Source: an uncultured Sphingomonadaceae bacterium (GTDB lineage: Bacteria; Pseudomonadota; Alphaproteobacteria; Sphingomonadales; Sphingomonadaceae). Taken from it: a stretch of DNA of 64,000 bases. The notes under the pieces are model-generated. The model did no database searches. It was not told the origin of the DNA and worked only from the letters and a program-made list of their open reading frames with translations. Below are positions 1 through 9,210 of this stretch, piece after piece. The first letter of the stretch is position 1. Each line of letters starts with the position of its first letter. Made by a program: the position numbers and the translations under genes. The DNA lies in assembly GCA_947494305.1 (NCBI GenBank), contig CANLUL010000002.1:429727-493726 (forward strand), given 5' to 3'.

Positions 1-1014
1 TCGGAAACACTGGATATCCCCAACGGCCTAGGTGTCTTGGCACAGATGATTTTCAGCTTTCACGAAGATTGCGTCTATCTATCGCCCGCACCGCTGTATC
101 ACGCCGCACCTCTGCGATGGAATATGGGCGTGCATAGTCTGGGTGGGACCAGCGTCATCATGGACAAGTTCGATCCGGAACATGCGTTGCAATTGATCGA
201 GAAATATAAATGCGACGTGGGCCAATGGGTGCCAACCCATTTTGTCCGGATGCTGAAACTGCCCGAAGAAGTGCGTGCCAAATATGATGTCTCTTCGATT
301 AAGAGCGCGGTACATGCTGCGGCTCCGGTTCCAATCCCGATCAAAGAAGCAATGATCGACTGGTGGGGCCCCGTACTAAATGAATATTATGCCGGGACCG
401 AAGGCAATGGATTTGTCTTTTGCAACAGTGAAAACTGGATGACCCACAAGGGCACTGTTGGGCAGCCGGTCAATTGCCAGGTCCGGATCTGTGACGAGCA
501 GGGGGAGGAAGTTCCCGTTGGCGAAGAAGGGCAGATTTTCTTCGAAAATGGCAATAAGTTTGAATATCATAACGACCCGGAGAAAACCAAAGAAGCGACC
601 CATCCCAAGGGTTGGACATCGCTAGGCGATGTTGGGAAGGTGGATGAAGACGGATTTCTCTATCTGACCGATCGCAAGAGCTTCATGATCATCTCCGGCG
701 GTGTGAATATCTATCCGCAGGAAATCGAAAACGCGCTGATCACGCATGATAAGGTTACCGATGCCGCCGTGATTGGGGCACCTGATCCCGATATGGGGGA
801 GAAGGTTGTGGCTGTCGTGCAGCCAGCCAATATGGACGAGGCCGGAGACGATCTGGCACAGGAGCTGGAAGCGTTTTTAAGGGAGTCCCTTTCCGGCGTT
901 AAAATTCCGCGCCAGATTGATTTTCGAGATGAGCTTCCACGGCACCCCACCGGCAAATTGTACAAACGCCTGCTTCGGGATGAATATTGGAACAAGGCAG
1001 GCCAAAACGCCTGA
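1..1014 (+). CDS. AMP-dependent acyl-CoA synthetase/ligase, C-terminal part (5' end outside window)
   Basis: Frame 1 is open from base 1. Protein has YYAGTEGNG, GWTSLGDVGKVDEDGFLYLTDRKSFMIISGGVNIYPQEIE and C-terminal PRHPTGKLYKR, typical of the ANL superfamily. Confidence 0.93.
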   Translation, partial: SETLDIPNGLGVLAQMIFSFHEDCVYLSPAPLYHAAPLRWNMGVHSLGGTSVIMDKFDPEHALQLIEKYKCDVGQWVPTHFVRMLKLPEEVRAKYDVSSIKSAVHAAAPVPIPIKEAMIDWWGPVLNEYYAGTEGNGFVFCNSENWMTHKGTVGQPVNCQVRICDEQGEEVPVGEEGQIFFENGNKFEYHNDPEKTKEATHPKGWTSLGDVGKVDEDGFLYLTDRKSFMIISGGVNIYPQEIENALITHDKVTDAAVIGAPDPDMGEKVVAVVQPANMDEAGDDLAQELEAFLRESLSGVKIPRQIDFRDELPRHPTGKLYKRLLRDEYWNKAGQNA

Positions 1015-1541
1015 TGCCCGAAGCGCTTGCAACATCTGTGGAAATTGGTCCTGAGAAAGCGGAAGACAAAAAGGCCATTTATGACCTGACCGAAAGGGCC
1101 TTTGCGCCGAAGCCTTTTTCGGAGGGTGATGAGCAGGATTTGATAAACGCATTGCGCGATCATGATGCACTGACCATTTCTCTAGTGGCAAAGCATGACA
1201 ACAAACTCGTCGGTCATATCGCATTCTCACCGGCATTTCCGGATGACGGGTCTGACGGGTGGTATGCGCTTGGTCCAGTATCGGTCGAACCGGAATCGCA
1301 GAAATTCGGAGTGGGTAGTCAGTTGATCCACAAAGGACTCAACATGTTGCAAGATCGGAATGCCCATGGCTGCATCCTGATTGGCAATCCTGATTACTAC
1401 AAACGTTTTGGCTTTGAAGCGGCGCCGGACTCCTGCCCCGACGGCGAGCCATCAGAATATTTTCAGATGATCGCGTTCCAGGGCAAGAAGCCTGAACAAA
1501 TCATCTATTTTCACGAACTATTTCACGCCGAAGCAAATTAG
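1014..1541 (+). CDS. GNAT family N-acetyltransferase
   Basis: ATG at 1014 overlaps the upstream TGA (TGATG). Contains LGPVSVEPESQKFGVGSQLIHKGL and a YYKRFGFE C-terminal motif. Confidence 0.85.
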   Translation: MPEALATSVEIGPEKAEDKKAIYDLTERAFAPKPFSEGDEQDLINALRDHDALTISLVAKHDNKLVGHIAFSPAFPDDGSDGWYALGPVSVEPESQKFGVGSQLIHKGLNMLQDRNAHGCILIGNPDYYKRFGFEAAPDSCPDGEPSEYFQMIAFQGKKPEQIIYFHELFHAEAN

Positions 1542-1552
1542 GAGCGCGAACA

Positions 1553-2848
1553 ATGGCCTCAAATATACCCACTTTATCTCCCGAAATGGGAACGGCAGTG
1601 ATCGATCCTGATAGTTATGCCGAGTGGAATGGTCTGCTTGATACTTTTGACTGGCTCCGAGACAATATGCCGGTGGCAAAAGTGGTTGCGGAAGATGACA
1701 GTTTTGATCCGTTCTGGCTGATCACGCGTTATGAAGACGTGATGCGGATATCGAAGGATAACAAGACGTTCCTCAACAATCCCCGCCCGGTCGTGCTGTC
1801 GACCAAAGACATGATCGAATTTTCAAAGAGTATCACCGGAAGCAAGATGTTGGTGGATTCGCTGGTTGTTTTTGATGCGCCGGTTCATCCCAAATATCGC
1901 CGTCTGACTCAAGATTGGTTCATGCCCAAAAACCTGCGCTTGCTGGAAGCGGAGATAGAGGCGCTCGCAAAGAAAACAGTCGACCGGTTGGTTGATGCTG
2001 GAACTGAAGCAGATTTTGTTCCGCTGGTTTCGGCGCCTTATCCGCTCCATGTTGTCATGCAGATTTTGGGTGTCCCCGAGGAAGACGAACAGCGGATGCT
2101 GTTCCTCACCCAACAAATGTTTGGTGGCCAGGATGAGGATCTGTCCGGCACTGGAATGAAAGATATGACACCCGAACAGATTACCCAGGTTGTGGCGGGT
2201 GCCGTGGCTGAGTTCGAGCGCTATTTCGCAGCTATCGCGGCTGACCGCAGGGCCAATCCGACCGACGATGTCGCCAGTGTGATCGCCAATGCAGAGGTAG
2301 ATGGTGAGCCGCTTAACGATCGCGATATGGCCGGCTATTATATTATCGTCGCCAGCGCGGGGCATGACACGACTTCTGCGTCTACCGCCGGTGCCATGAT
2401 GGCGCTGGCACAAGACCCGGAACAATTTGCCCGGGTCAAAGCCGATCGCGATCTTTTGCCCGGCATTGTCGAAGAGGCGATCCGTTGGACCACACCGGTG
2501 CAGCATTTCATGCGCACGGCAGCGGAAGATACCGAGATCGGTGGACAACAGATCAAGAAAGATGACTGGTTGATGATGAACTATGTCGCGGCCAATCATG
2601 ATCCAGCGCAATTCGAAGATCCGCGAAAATTTGATGCGGCGCGATCACCCAATCGTCATGCGGCATTTGGCGCCGGCGCGCATCAATGTCTGGGCCTGCA
2701 TCTGGCGCGGCTGGAAATGCGGATATTGTTCAACGAGCTGCTCGACCGGATTGAAACACTCGAACTGGCCGGAGAACCGAAACGGGCCCGTTCGACCTTT
2801 GTCGGTGGCCTGAAATCCCTGCCCATCAAATATACACTGTCGGATTAA
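1553..2848 (+). CDS. Cytochrome P450
   Basis: I-helix AGHDTTS, ExxR region (EEAIRW), heme-binding FGAGAHQCLGLHLARLE. Confidence 0.96.
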   Translation: MASNIPTLSPEMGTAVIDPDSYAEWNGLLDTFDWLRDNMPVAKVVAEDDSFDPFWLITRYEDVMRISKDNKTFLNNPRPVVLSTKDMIEFSKSITGSKMLVDSLVVFDAPVHPKYRRLTQDWFMPKNLRLLEAEIEALAKKTVDRLVDAGTEADFVPLVSAPYPLHVVMQILGVPEEDEQRMLFLTQQMFGGQDEDLSGTGMKDMTPEQITQVVAGAVAEFERYFAAIAADRRANPTDDVASVIANAEVDGEPLNDRDMAGYYIIVASAGHDTTSASTAGAMMALAQDPEQFARVKADRDLLPGIVEEAIRWTTPVQHFMRTAAEDTEIGGQQIKKDDWLMMNYVAANHDPAQFEDPRKFDAARSPNRHAAFGAGAHQCLGLHLARLEMRILFNELLDRIETLELAGEPKRARSTFVGGLKSLPIKYTLSD

Positions 2849-2929
2849 TTGGCAAAATGAATGACACAAAGCGTCTTGTAATACGCTACATAGGTATCAA
2901 ATAGAAACGAGTCCCAAAGGAGAGCGAAA

Positions 2930-4357
2930 ATGGTTACCCAATATAAAAATTTGATCAATGGCGAGATGGTTAGCACAGCTGACATGCTGGATGTTGTAAA
3001 CCCCGCTAATGAAGAAATCATCGGCCAGGTGCCATCCTGTGGCGAAGATGAACTCAATCAGGCCGTTGCTGCCGCCCGCGCCGCATTTCCAGCCTGGAGC
3101 AAGAAGTCGATCGATGAGCGCCGTGCTGCGGTTCAGGCGATTTCCGGAATCATCAAGGAAAATGCCGATGAGCTTTTCCGTCTGTTGACCGCCGAGCAGG
3201 GTAAGCCCCATGCGCAGGCCCAGGGCGAGATTTTTGGTGCAGCAGCAATGTCGGCAGCCCAATCCACACTCGACCTTGAAGACGAGATTAACGAAGATAC
3301 GGATGAACGCCTCAGCCGCACCCGCCGGGTTCCCGTTGGAGTTGTTGGGGGTATCGTGCCGTGGAACTTCCCAATCATGATGGCGGTCCAGAAAATCGCA
3401 CCGGCCATGCTGTCCGGTTGTACGATTGTTCTGAAACCTTCGCCGTTCACGCCGCTTACGACTTTGCGTCTGGCCGAGCTGATCAAGGATGCCGTTCCGG
3501 CCGGTGTTGTTAACATCATTACTGGTGAAGACAGCCTTGGGCCGCTCATCACGGCGCATCCTGATATCGATAAAATCACTTTCACGGGCTCTACGGCAAC
3601 CGGAAAGAAAATTATGGAAGGGGCTTCTGCGGACCTGAAACGGATTACGCTGGAGCTGGGCGGCAATGACGCCTCGATCGTTCTACCCGATGCCAATGTC
3701 GAGAAAGTGGCCGAACAGCTATTCTGGTCTAGTTTTACCAATGCTGGCCAAATCTGTGTCGCTGCGAAACGTATCTATATCCATGAAGAAATTTACGATG
3801 AGCTAAGTGCAGCCATTGCGGAATATGCCAAAAACGTGACTGTCGGCGATGGTGCACAACAGGGTACAGCCGTTGGCCCGATCCAAAACAAGAAACAATA
3901 TGATCGCGTTTTGGAACTGGTGCAGGATGCCAAAGACAATGGCTATAAATTCCTGGTTGGCGGAGATGCGGACAAGGAAATCCCTGGATATTACATGCCG
4001 ATTACCATTCTCGACAATCCACCTGAAGATGCGCGCATTGTGGCCGAAGAACAATTCGGTCCTGTTATGCCATTGATGAAATTCTCTTCTGAAGAGGAAG
4101 CGATTGAGCGTGCCAATAACAGCGAATATGGGTTGGCTGGCGCCGTCTGGACTGCTGATCCCGACAAGGGCGTTGAAATTGCCGAGCAGTTGGAAACCGG
4201 CACGGTGTGGGTGAATGAATTCCTTCACCTGTCTCCTTTCGCTCCGTTTGGCGGACATAAACAGTCCGGTTTTGGAGCTGAATATGGCAAAGAAGGCTTG
4301 CTCGAATTCACCTATCCACAAGTGATTACGGTCAAGAAAGATAATGTTCCCGCCTAA
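2930..4357 (+). CDS. NAD(P)-dependent aldehyde dehydrogenase
   Basis: VPWNFPIMM, FTGSTATGKKI, ELGGNDASIV, active-site NAGQICVAAKR, PFGGHKQSGFG. Confidence 0.95.
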   Translation: MVTQYKNLINGEMVSTADMLDVVNPANEEIIGQVPSCGEDELNQAVAAARAAFPAWSKKSIDERRAAVQAISGIIKENADELFRLLTAEQGKPHAQAQGEIFGAAAMSAAQSTLDLEDEINEDTDERLSRTRRVPVGVVGGIVPWNFPIMMAVQKIAPAMLSGCTIVLKPSPFTPLTTLRLAELIKDAVPAGVVNIITGEDSLGPLITAHPDIDKITFTGSTATGKKIMEGASADLKRITLELGGNDASIVLPDANVEKVAEQLFWSSFTNAGQICVAAKRIYIHEEIYDELSAAIAEYAKNVTVGDGAQQGTAVGPIQNKKQYDRVLELVQDAKDNGYKFLVGGDADKEIPGYYMPITILDNPPEDARIVAEEQFGPVMPLMKFSSEEEAIERANNSEYGLAGAVWTADPDKGVEIAEQLETGTVWVNEFLHLSPFAPFGGHKQSGFGAEYGKEGLLEFTYPQVITVKKDNVPA

Positions 4358-4382
4358 TCCGGTGAACTATAAATAGAACAAG

Positions 4383-4415
4383 GTCGGCTATCACAAATGT
4401 GATGGCCGGCTTTTT
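4383..4415 (+). terminator. Rho-independent terminator after aldehyde dehydrogenase
   Basis: GTCGGCTATCACA-AA-TGTGATGGCCGGC hairpin followed by TTTTT. Confidence 0.8.
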
Positions 4416-4440
4416 CATTTGACCCTAGGGCATGGTCAGT

Positions 4441-4456
4441 TTAATCGATCAGTTAA
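4441..4456. promoter_or_regulatory. Candidate operator TTAATCGATCAGTTAA
   Basis: Partially palindromic 16-mer 35 bp upstream of the thiolase start; near-identical copies at 13008-13023 (reverse complement) and 60729-60744. Confidence 0.45.
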
Positions 4457-4490
4457 ATTTTGGATTCTTATAATTTGAAGGAACAGGAAT

Positions 4491-5663
4491 ATGGCAGATG
4501 CCTATATTGTAGATGCAGTGCGCACCGCAGGCGGTCGTCGCGGTGGCCGGTTGGCGGGATATCATCCGGTTGACCTGGGTGCAGCAACACTGGATGCGAT
4601 CGGTGATCGGAATGATTTCGACCCAGCCGCCATTGAAGATGTCATTACCGGCTGCGTCATGCAGGGCGGAGAGCAGTCCAACGATGTCGGCCGTAATGCG
4701 GTCCTGGCTTCCAAGCTGCCCAACAGCATTCCATCTGTTTCCATTGACCGGCAATGCGGTTCGTCTCAGCAGTCGATCCAGTTTGCCGCGCAAGGTGTTA
4801 TGTCGGGCACACAGGACATGGTTCTGGCGCACGGTATTGAAAGCATGACCCGTGTTCCGATGGGATCCACCTCAACACTTTTCTATAAGGCTGAACTCGG
4901 CACCTATAAAAGTGAACGATTGGAAGAAGCCTATCCCGGCATCCAATTCAGCCAGTTCATGGGCGCCGAAATGATCGTCAAGAAGCACGGTTTCACCAAA
5001 GAGGATCTGGATGAATATTCTTACCAAAGCCACGCTAAAGCCAAGGCGGCTACAGAAGCAGGTGCATTTGACAATGAAATTATCGCGCTTGAGGTCGAAA
5101 CGCCAGAAGGCAAAGAAATGCACACGGTGGATGAAGGTATCCGTTTTGACGCATCGCTTGAAGGCATGAAAGCGCTTGACCCTCTGCAAGAAGGCGGCGC
5201 AATTTCGGCGGCCAATGCCAGCCAGATTTGTGATGGCTCTTCGGCAGTACTGGTTTGCTCCGAACAGGCTTTGAAAGACCACGGCCTGACCCCGCGTGCG
5301 AAAATCGTGAACCTGACGGTGACTGGCGGCGATCCGGTGATCATGCTTGAAGAACCACTCTTTGCCACCGACCGTGCGCTAAAGCGCGCTGGCATGAAGA
5401 TTGATGACATTGACCTATATGAAGTGAATGAAGCCTTTGCTCCGGTTCCTTTGGCATGGCTCAAGCACACTGGTGCTGATCCAAGCAAGATCAACGTCAA
5501 TGGCGGAGCTATTGCTTTGGGTCACCCACTGGGTGCTTCCGGTACAAAGTTGATGGCAACATTGCTCAACGCTATGGAAGGCAAGGGCGCGAAATACGGT
5601 CTGCAAACCATGTGTGAAGGCGGTGGACAAGCCAATGTCACAATTATTGAACGTTTAAATTAA
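4491..5663 (+). CDS. Acetyl-CoA acyltransferase (thiolase)
   Basis: SIDRQCGSSQQSI, NVNGGAIALGHPLGASG, CEGGGQANVTIIERLN. Confidence 0.95.
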   Translation: MADAYIVDAVRTAGGRRGGRLAGYHPVDLGAATLDAIGDRNDFDPAAIEDVITGCVMQGGEQSNDVGRNAVLASKLPNSIPSVSIDRQCGSSQQSIQFAAQGVMSGTQDMVLAHGIESMTRVPMGSTSTLFYKAELGTYKSERLEEAYPGIQFSQFMGAEMIVKKHGFTKEDLDEYSYQSHAKAKAATEAGAFDNEIIALEVETPEGKEMHTVDEGIRFDASLEGMKALDPLQEGGAISAANASQICDGSSAVLVCSEQALKDHGLTPRAKIVNLTVTGGDPVIMLEEPLFATDRALKRAGMKIDDIDLYEVNEAFAPVPLAWLKHTGADPSKINVNGGAIALGHPLGASGTKLMATLLNAMEGKGAKYGLQTMCEGGGQANVTIIERLN

Positions 5664-5672
5664 AAACTGACT

Positions 5673-5748
5673 CGTCATGCTGAACTTATTTCAGCATCTC
5701 CCCGAAGTGCTGAGAGGCCGGAGATCCTGAAACAAGTTCAGGATGACG
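5673..5748. repeat. Intergenic long inverted repeat (REP-like hairpin)
   Basis: Arms CGTCATGCTGAACTTATTTCAGCATCTCC (5673-5701) and GGAGATCCTGAAACAAGTTCAGGATGACG (5720-5748) are reverse complements with about 3 mismatches and an 18-nt loop. Confidence 0.85.
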
Positions 5749-5766
5749 AAAAATTGGAGAATAATA

Positions 5767-6549
5767 ATGGAACTCAATGAAAACATCTCAGCGGTAATCA
5801 CTGGCGGGGCATCCGGCCTTGGAGCCGCGACCGCAAGGCGTCTTGCCGAAAAAGGCGTCAAGGTTGCGCTTTTTGACCTGAACGAAGAGAAAGGCGAAGC
5901 GCTGGCATCTGAACTCGGCGGTGTGTTTTGCAAGGTCAACGTGACCGAAGAAGAAAGCGTCGATGCCGGATTTGAAAAAGCCCGCGCTGCGATCGGTCAG
6001 GAGCGTATTCTGGTCAATTGTGCTGGTATCGGCAATGCGATCAAAACCGCTAGCCGCTCAAAAGAAGACGGCTCGATCAGGCATTTCCCGCTTGATGCGT
6101 TCAAGTTCGTCATCGAAGTGAACCTGATCGGTACATTCCGCTGTATTGCAAAATCAGCCGCCGGTATGCTGACTCTTGATCCATTGGAAGACGGTGATCG
6201 CGGCGCGATGGTCAACACGGCTTCCGTTGCGGCAGAGGATGGCCAGATTGGCCAGGCAGCCTATTCCGCATCCAAGGGCGGTGTTGTTGGCATGACCCTG
6301 CCGATCGCACGGGATCTTTCCCGCGAAGGTATTCGGGTGAACACCATTCTGCCAGGTATTTTCGATACGCCTCTATTGGCTGGTGCTCCGCCTCAAGTGC
6401 GTGATGCACTGGGCGCTATGGTTCCACATCCACCGCGCCTCGGTGTGCCAGATGAATATGCCAAACTGGCGATGTGCATGATCGAAACCGGATATTTCAA
6501 CGGCGAGGATGTTCGCTTGGATGGCGGTATTCGAATGGCGCCACGCTAA
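5767..6549 (+). CDS. SDR family oxidoreductase (3-hydroxyacyl-CoA dehydrogenase type-2 like)
   Basis: TGGASGLGAATA Rossmann motif, NCAG, YSASKGG. ATG at 5767 preferred over the ORF-track start at 5743, which lies in the repeat. Confidence 0.92.
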   Translation: MELNENISAVITGGASGLGAATARRLAEKGVKVALFDLNEEKGEALASELGGVFCKVNVTEEESVDAGFEKARAAIGQERILVNCAGIGNAIKTASRSKEDGSIRHFPLDAFKFVIEVNLIGTFRCIAKSAAGMLTLDPLEDGDRGAMVNTASVAAEDGQIGQAAYSASKGGVVGMTLPIARDLSREGIRVNTILPGIFDTPLLAGAPPQVRDALGAMVPHPPRLGVPDEYAKLAMCMIETGYFNGEDVRLDGGIRMAPR

Positions 6550-6564
6550 AACGGAAAACAACAG

Positions 6565-6592
6565 GGGCTGCGAGAAAATCGCGGCCCTTTTT
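6565..6592 (+). terminator. Rho-independent terminator after SDR
   Basis: GGGCTGCGA-GAAAA-TCGCGGCCC hairpin then TTTTT. Confidence 0.8.
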
Positions 6593-6612
6593 ATATCCAA
6601 AGGAACCTCCCC

Positions 6613-7482
6613 ATGGACTATACTCAAATTCTGTATGATGTTGCCGACGGCATCGCGACGATCACTATAAACCGACCGGAAAAGATGAACGCTTTTACCG
6701 GGACGATGATCAAAGAAATGACTGATGCCTTTGACCGGATCGATGCCGACGATGACGTACGGGCTGTGGTTGTGACCGGGGCGGGCGACCGCGCCTTTTG
6801 TGCGGGAGCAGACCTGACGCCAGAAGATGGCAAGAAGCCTTTTGCCAGCGAAGACCCGGTCGATGACTATTCGGATCCGCGCGTGCGCGACGGCGGAGGG
6901 TTGCTGATCCTGCGCATCTATCAATGCCTCAAGCCGGTTATTGGCGCCGTCAATGGCGTGGCGGTCGGCGTCGGTGCAACCATGCTGCTGCCGATGGATA
7001 TGCGGCTGGCCAGCGAGACCGCGCGCTTTGGTTATGTTTTTGCCCGCCGCGGGATTGCACCTGATGGTGCAGCCAGCTGGTTCCTGCCCAATATTGTTGG
7101 ACGGGCACAGGCATTGGAATGGTGCATGACCGGTCGTGTATTTAATGCAAAGGAGGCAATCGATGGCGGCTTGGTGCGATCACTGCACAAACCGGAAGAT
7201 CTGCTCCCGGCGGCATACGAACTGGCGCGTGAGATTGCCGATAACACCGCACCCGTTTCGGTCGCGGTGACCCGTCAGATGCTGTGGCAACTTCCGGCGG
7301 CCGATCACCCGATGGAGGCGCATAAAGTGGATAGCAGGATCATCTATAATCGCGCCAAATCGGCCGATGCGAAAGAAGGCATAGCGAGCTTTCTTGAAAA
7401 ACGATCCCCCGATTATCCAGATAAAGTTTCCAACGACTTGCCAGACACCTTCCCTTGGTGGGAGGAACCTGTTTATAAGTGA
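6613..7482 (+). CDS. Enoyl-CoA hydratase/isomerase (crotonase) family protein
   Basis: ITINRPEKMNAF, AGDRAFCAGADL, crotonase fold signature. Confidence 0.93.
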   Translation: MDYTQILYDVADGIATITINRPEKMNAFTGTMIKEMTDAFDRIDADDDVRAVVVTGAGDRAFCAGADLTPEDGKKPFASEDPVDDYSDPRVRDGGGLLILRIYQCLKPVIGAVNGVAVGVGATMLLPMDMRLASETARFGYVFARRGIAPDGAASWFLPNIVGRAQALEWCMTGRVFNAKEAIDGGLVRSLHKPEDLLPAAYELAREIADNTAPVSVAVTRQMLWQLPAADHPMEAHKVDSRIIYNRAKSADAKEGIASFLEKRSPDYPDKVSNDLPDTFPWWEEPVYK

Positions 7483-7517
7483 CACTAATGTGACGGGATG
7501 CACATGGGGGAGTAGTA

Positions 7518-8150
7518 ATGAGCGTCGAAAAATTGGCCGTAAAAGAGAATGAAGCGGGAGCGCGCGACAAGCTGATCGAAACCGCGAGTCAGATCATGCG
7601 CGACGGGGACACTATCGATATTTCGTTTAGCGAGTTGTCGGTATTGTCGGGCCTTAACAGCGCCTTGGTCAAATATTATTTTGGTAATAAAGACGGGCTT
7701 CTGGAAGCTATTTTGGAGCGGGATATGAATAATATCCTGGAGCAGATCGGCCTGTTAATCGAGAAGGACTGGCCGCCCGAGGACAAACTCCGGCATCATA
7801 TCGGAGCGGTAATCGACACCTATTATGAATTTCCCTATCTCAACCGCTTGACCATGCGATTGATCCGCGATGTTCCACCAGAGGGTGCACGCAATATCGC
7901 TGACAAATATCTGAAACCACTCTCCGAAGCCTATAATATATTCGTTGGCGAAGGCATTAAATCGGGCGTGTTCCGCGATGTGAATCCAGACTTGTTTTAC
8001 TCGGCCGTGACCGGAGCAGCTGATCGGTTCTTTACCGGCAAACTGGTCTGGAAATATTGCTATGGCCGTGAAGATTTCGATGAACGTATGCGCGATGCTT
8101 ATCGCGAGCAGACCGTTGATCTGATCATGGCGGGCATTTTGAAGAAATAA
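7518..8150 (+). CDS. TetR family transcriptional regulator
   Basis: N-terminal HTH (LIETASQIM...ISFSELSVLSGLNSALVKYYFGNKDGLLEAIL). Confidence 0.88.
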   Translation: MSVEKLAVKENEAGARDKLIETASQIMRDGDTIDISFSELSVLSGLNSALVKYYFGNKDGLLEAILERDMNNILEQIGLLIEKDWPPEDKLRHHIGAVIDTYYEFPYLNRLTMRLIRDVPPEGARNIADKYLKPLSEAYNIFVGEGIKSGVFRDVNPDLFYSAVTGAADRFFTGKLVWKYCYGREDFDERMRDAYREQTVDLIMAGILKK

Positions 8151-8168
8151 GGTTTGGGGAGACGGGAT

Positions 8169-9143
8169 ATGAAACGCGCACTAACGGCTCTTGGAATGTC
8201 TCTCGGCATAGTGATGGGCACCTCTGCTGCTGCTCATGATGTCAAATCACCGTCCCCAACCGGTCCAGTGATGACACTTGATGAGATCGGAAAGGCATTC
8301 GGGTGGGACTTTGAAAATACCGAAATCAAAACTGAGAAGGTCGCGGATGGTCTTTATGTCCTATTCGGCGTTGGCGGCAATATTGCAGCTTCAGTGGGTG
8401 AAGATGGAACGCTGATTGTTGACGATCAGTTTCCGCAACTGATGCCCAAGATCAAAGCGGCACTGAAAGAAATAGGCAGCGATAAGGTCGATTTCGTGAT
8501 CAACACCCATTGGCATTTTGATCATGCGGACGGCAATATGGCGCTAGGCAAAGACGGGACTTGGATTGTCAGCCAATCCAATTCGCGTGAGAAAATGCGC
8601 AGCGATCATATTATCAATCTGGGCTTCGTCGCCTATGAACAGAAAGCCTATCCGGCGCACGCAATTTCTGACATCACCTATGATACCACCATGCAGTTTC
8701 ACATCAATGGCGAGAAAATTGACTTGCTACATGTTGGCCCGGCCCACACAACCGGTGACACCGCTATCATATTTCGCGGCAAGAATGCCGTGCATCTGGG
8801 CGATGTTTTCAACAATAGCGGCTATCCCTTTATCGACGCAGACAATGGCGGAGATATTGAGGGTATGATCGCCTTTTGTCAGGCGGTTCACGATACCATC
8901 AACGACGATACAAAAGTTATTCCTGGTCACGGTCCGGTGACAACCCGCGCGAAACTGGCCCGCTATATAGAAGTGCTCACAACCATACAGAACCGCGTTC
9001 AGGCCATGATTGATGATGGCAAGGATCTGGACGCCATTGTTGCGGCGAAACCGACAGCCGATTTTGACAAGGAATTTTATGGTGCCGAGGTCACGACAAC
9101 CGCATTTGTTGGCCGTGTTTATGCGAGTTTGACTAACAACTAG
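8169..9143 (+). CDS. Secreted/periplasmic MBL-fold metallo-hydrolase
   Basis: Signal peptide MKRALTALGMSLGIVMGTSAAAHD; NTHWHFDHADGN metal site; VIPGHGPV. Confidence 0.92.
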   Translation: MKRALTALGMSLGIVMGTSAAAHDVKSPSPTGPVMTLDEIGKAFGWDFENTEIKTEKVADGLYVLFGVGGNIAASVGEDGTLIVDDQFPQLMPKIKAALKEIGSDKVDFVINTHWHFDHADGNMALGKDGTWIVSQSNSREKMRSDHIINLGFVAYEQKAYPAHAISDITYDTTMQFHINGEKIDLLHVGPAHTTGDTAIIFRGKNAVHLGDVFNNSGYPFIDADNGGDIEGMIAFCQAVHDTINDDTKVIPGHGPVTTRAKLARYIEVLTTIQNRVQAMIDDGKDLDAIVAAKPTADFDKEFYGAEVTTTAFVGRVYASLTNN

Positions 9144-9210
9144 TCGCTTAACAGATTGTGCTATCGGGCAAAGCGGTCAACCTAATATGGTCGCGGCATC
9201 ATTTTTTGTT

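Noticed and set aside
1823-2611. 262-aa minus-strand ORF opposite the P450 gene
   Set aside because: Shadow ORF antisense to a clear P450; low-complexity, His/Arg/Cys-rich translation without domain motifs.
2870-2887. AGCGT-N8-ACGCT inverted repeat upstream of aldehyde dehydrogenase
   Set aside because: Only 5-bp arms; too weak to call an operator without conservation data.
2897-3559. 220-aa minus-strand ORF in aldehyde dehydrogenase
   Set aside because: Antisense to conserved ALDH motifs, no independent support.
5691-5939. 82-aa minus-strand ORF with ILQFFVILNLFQDLRPLSTSGRC
   Set aside because: Its C-terminal part is a translation of the REP-like hairpin, the rest is antisense to the SDR.
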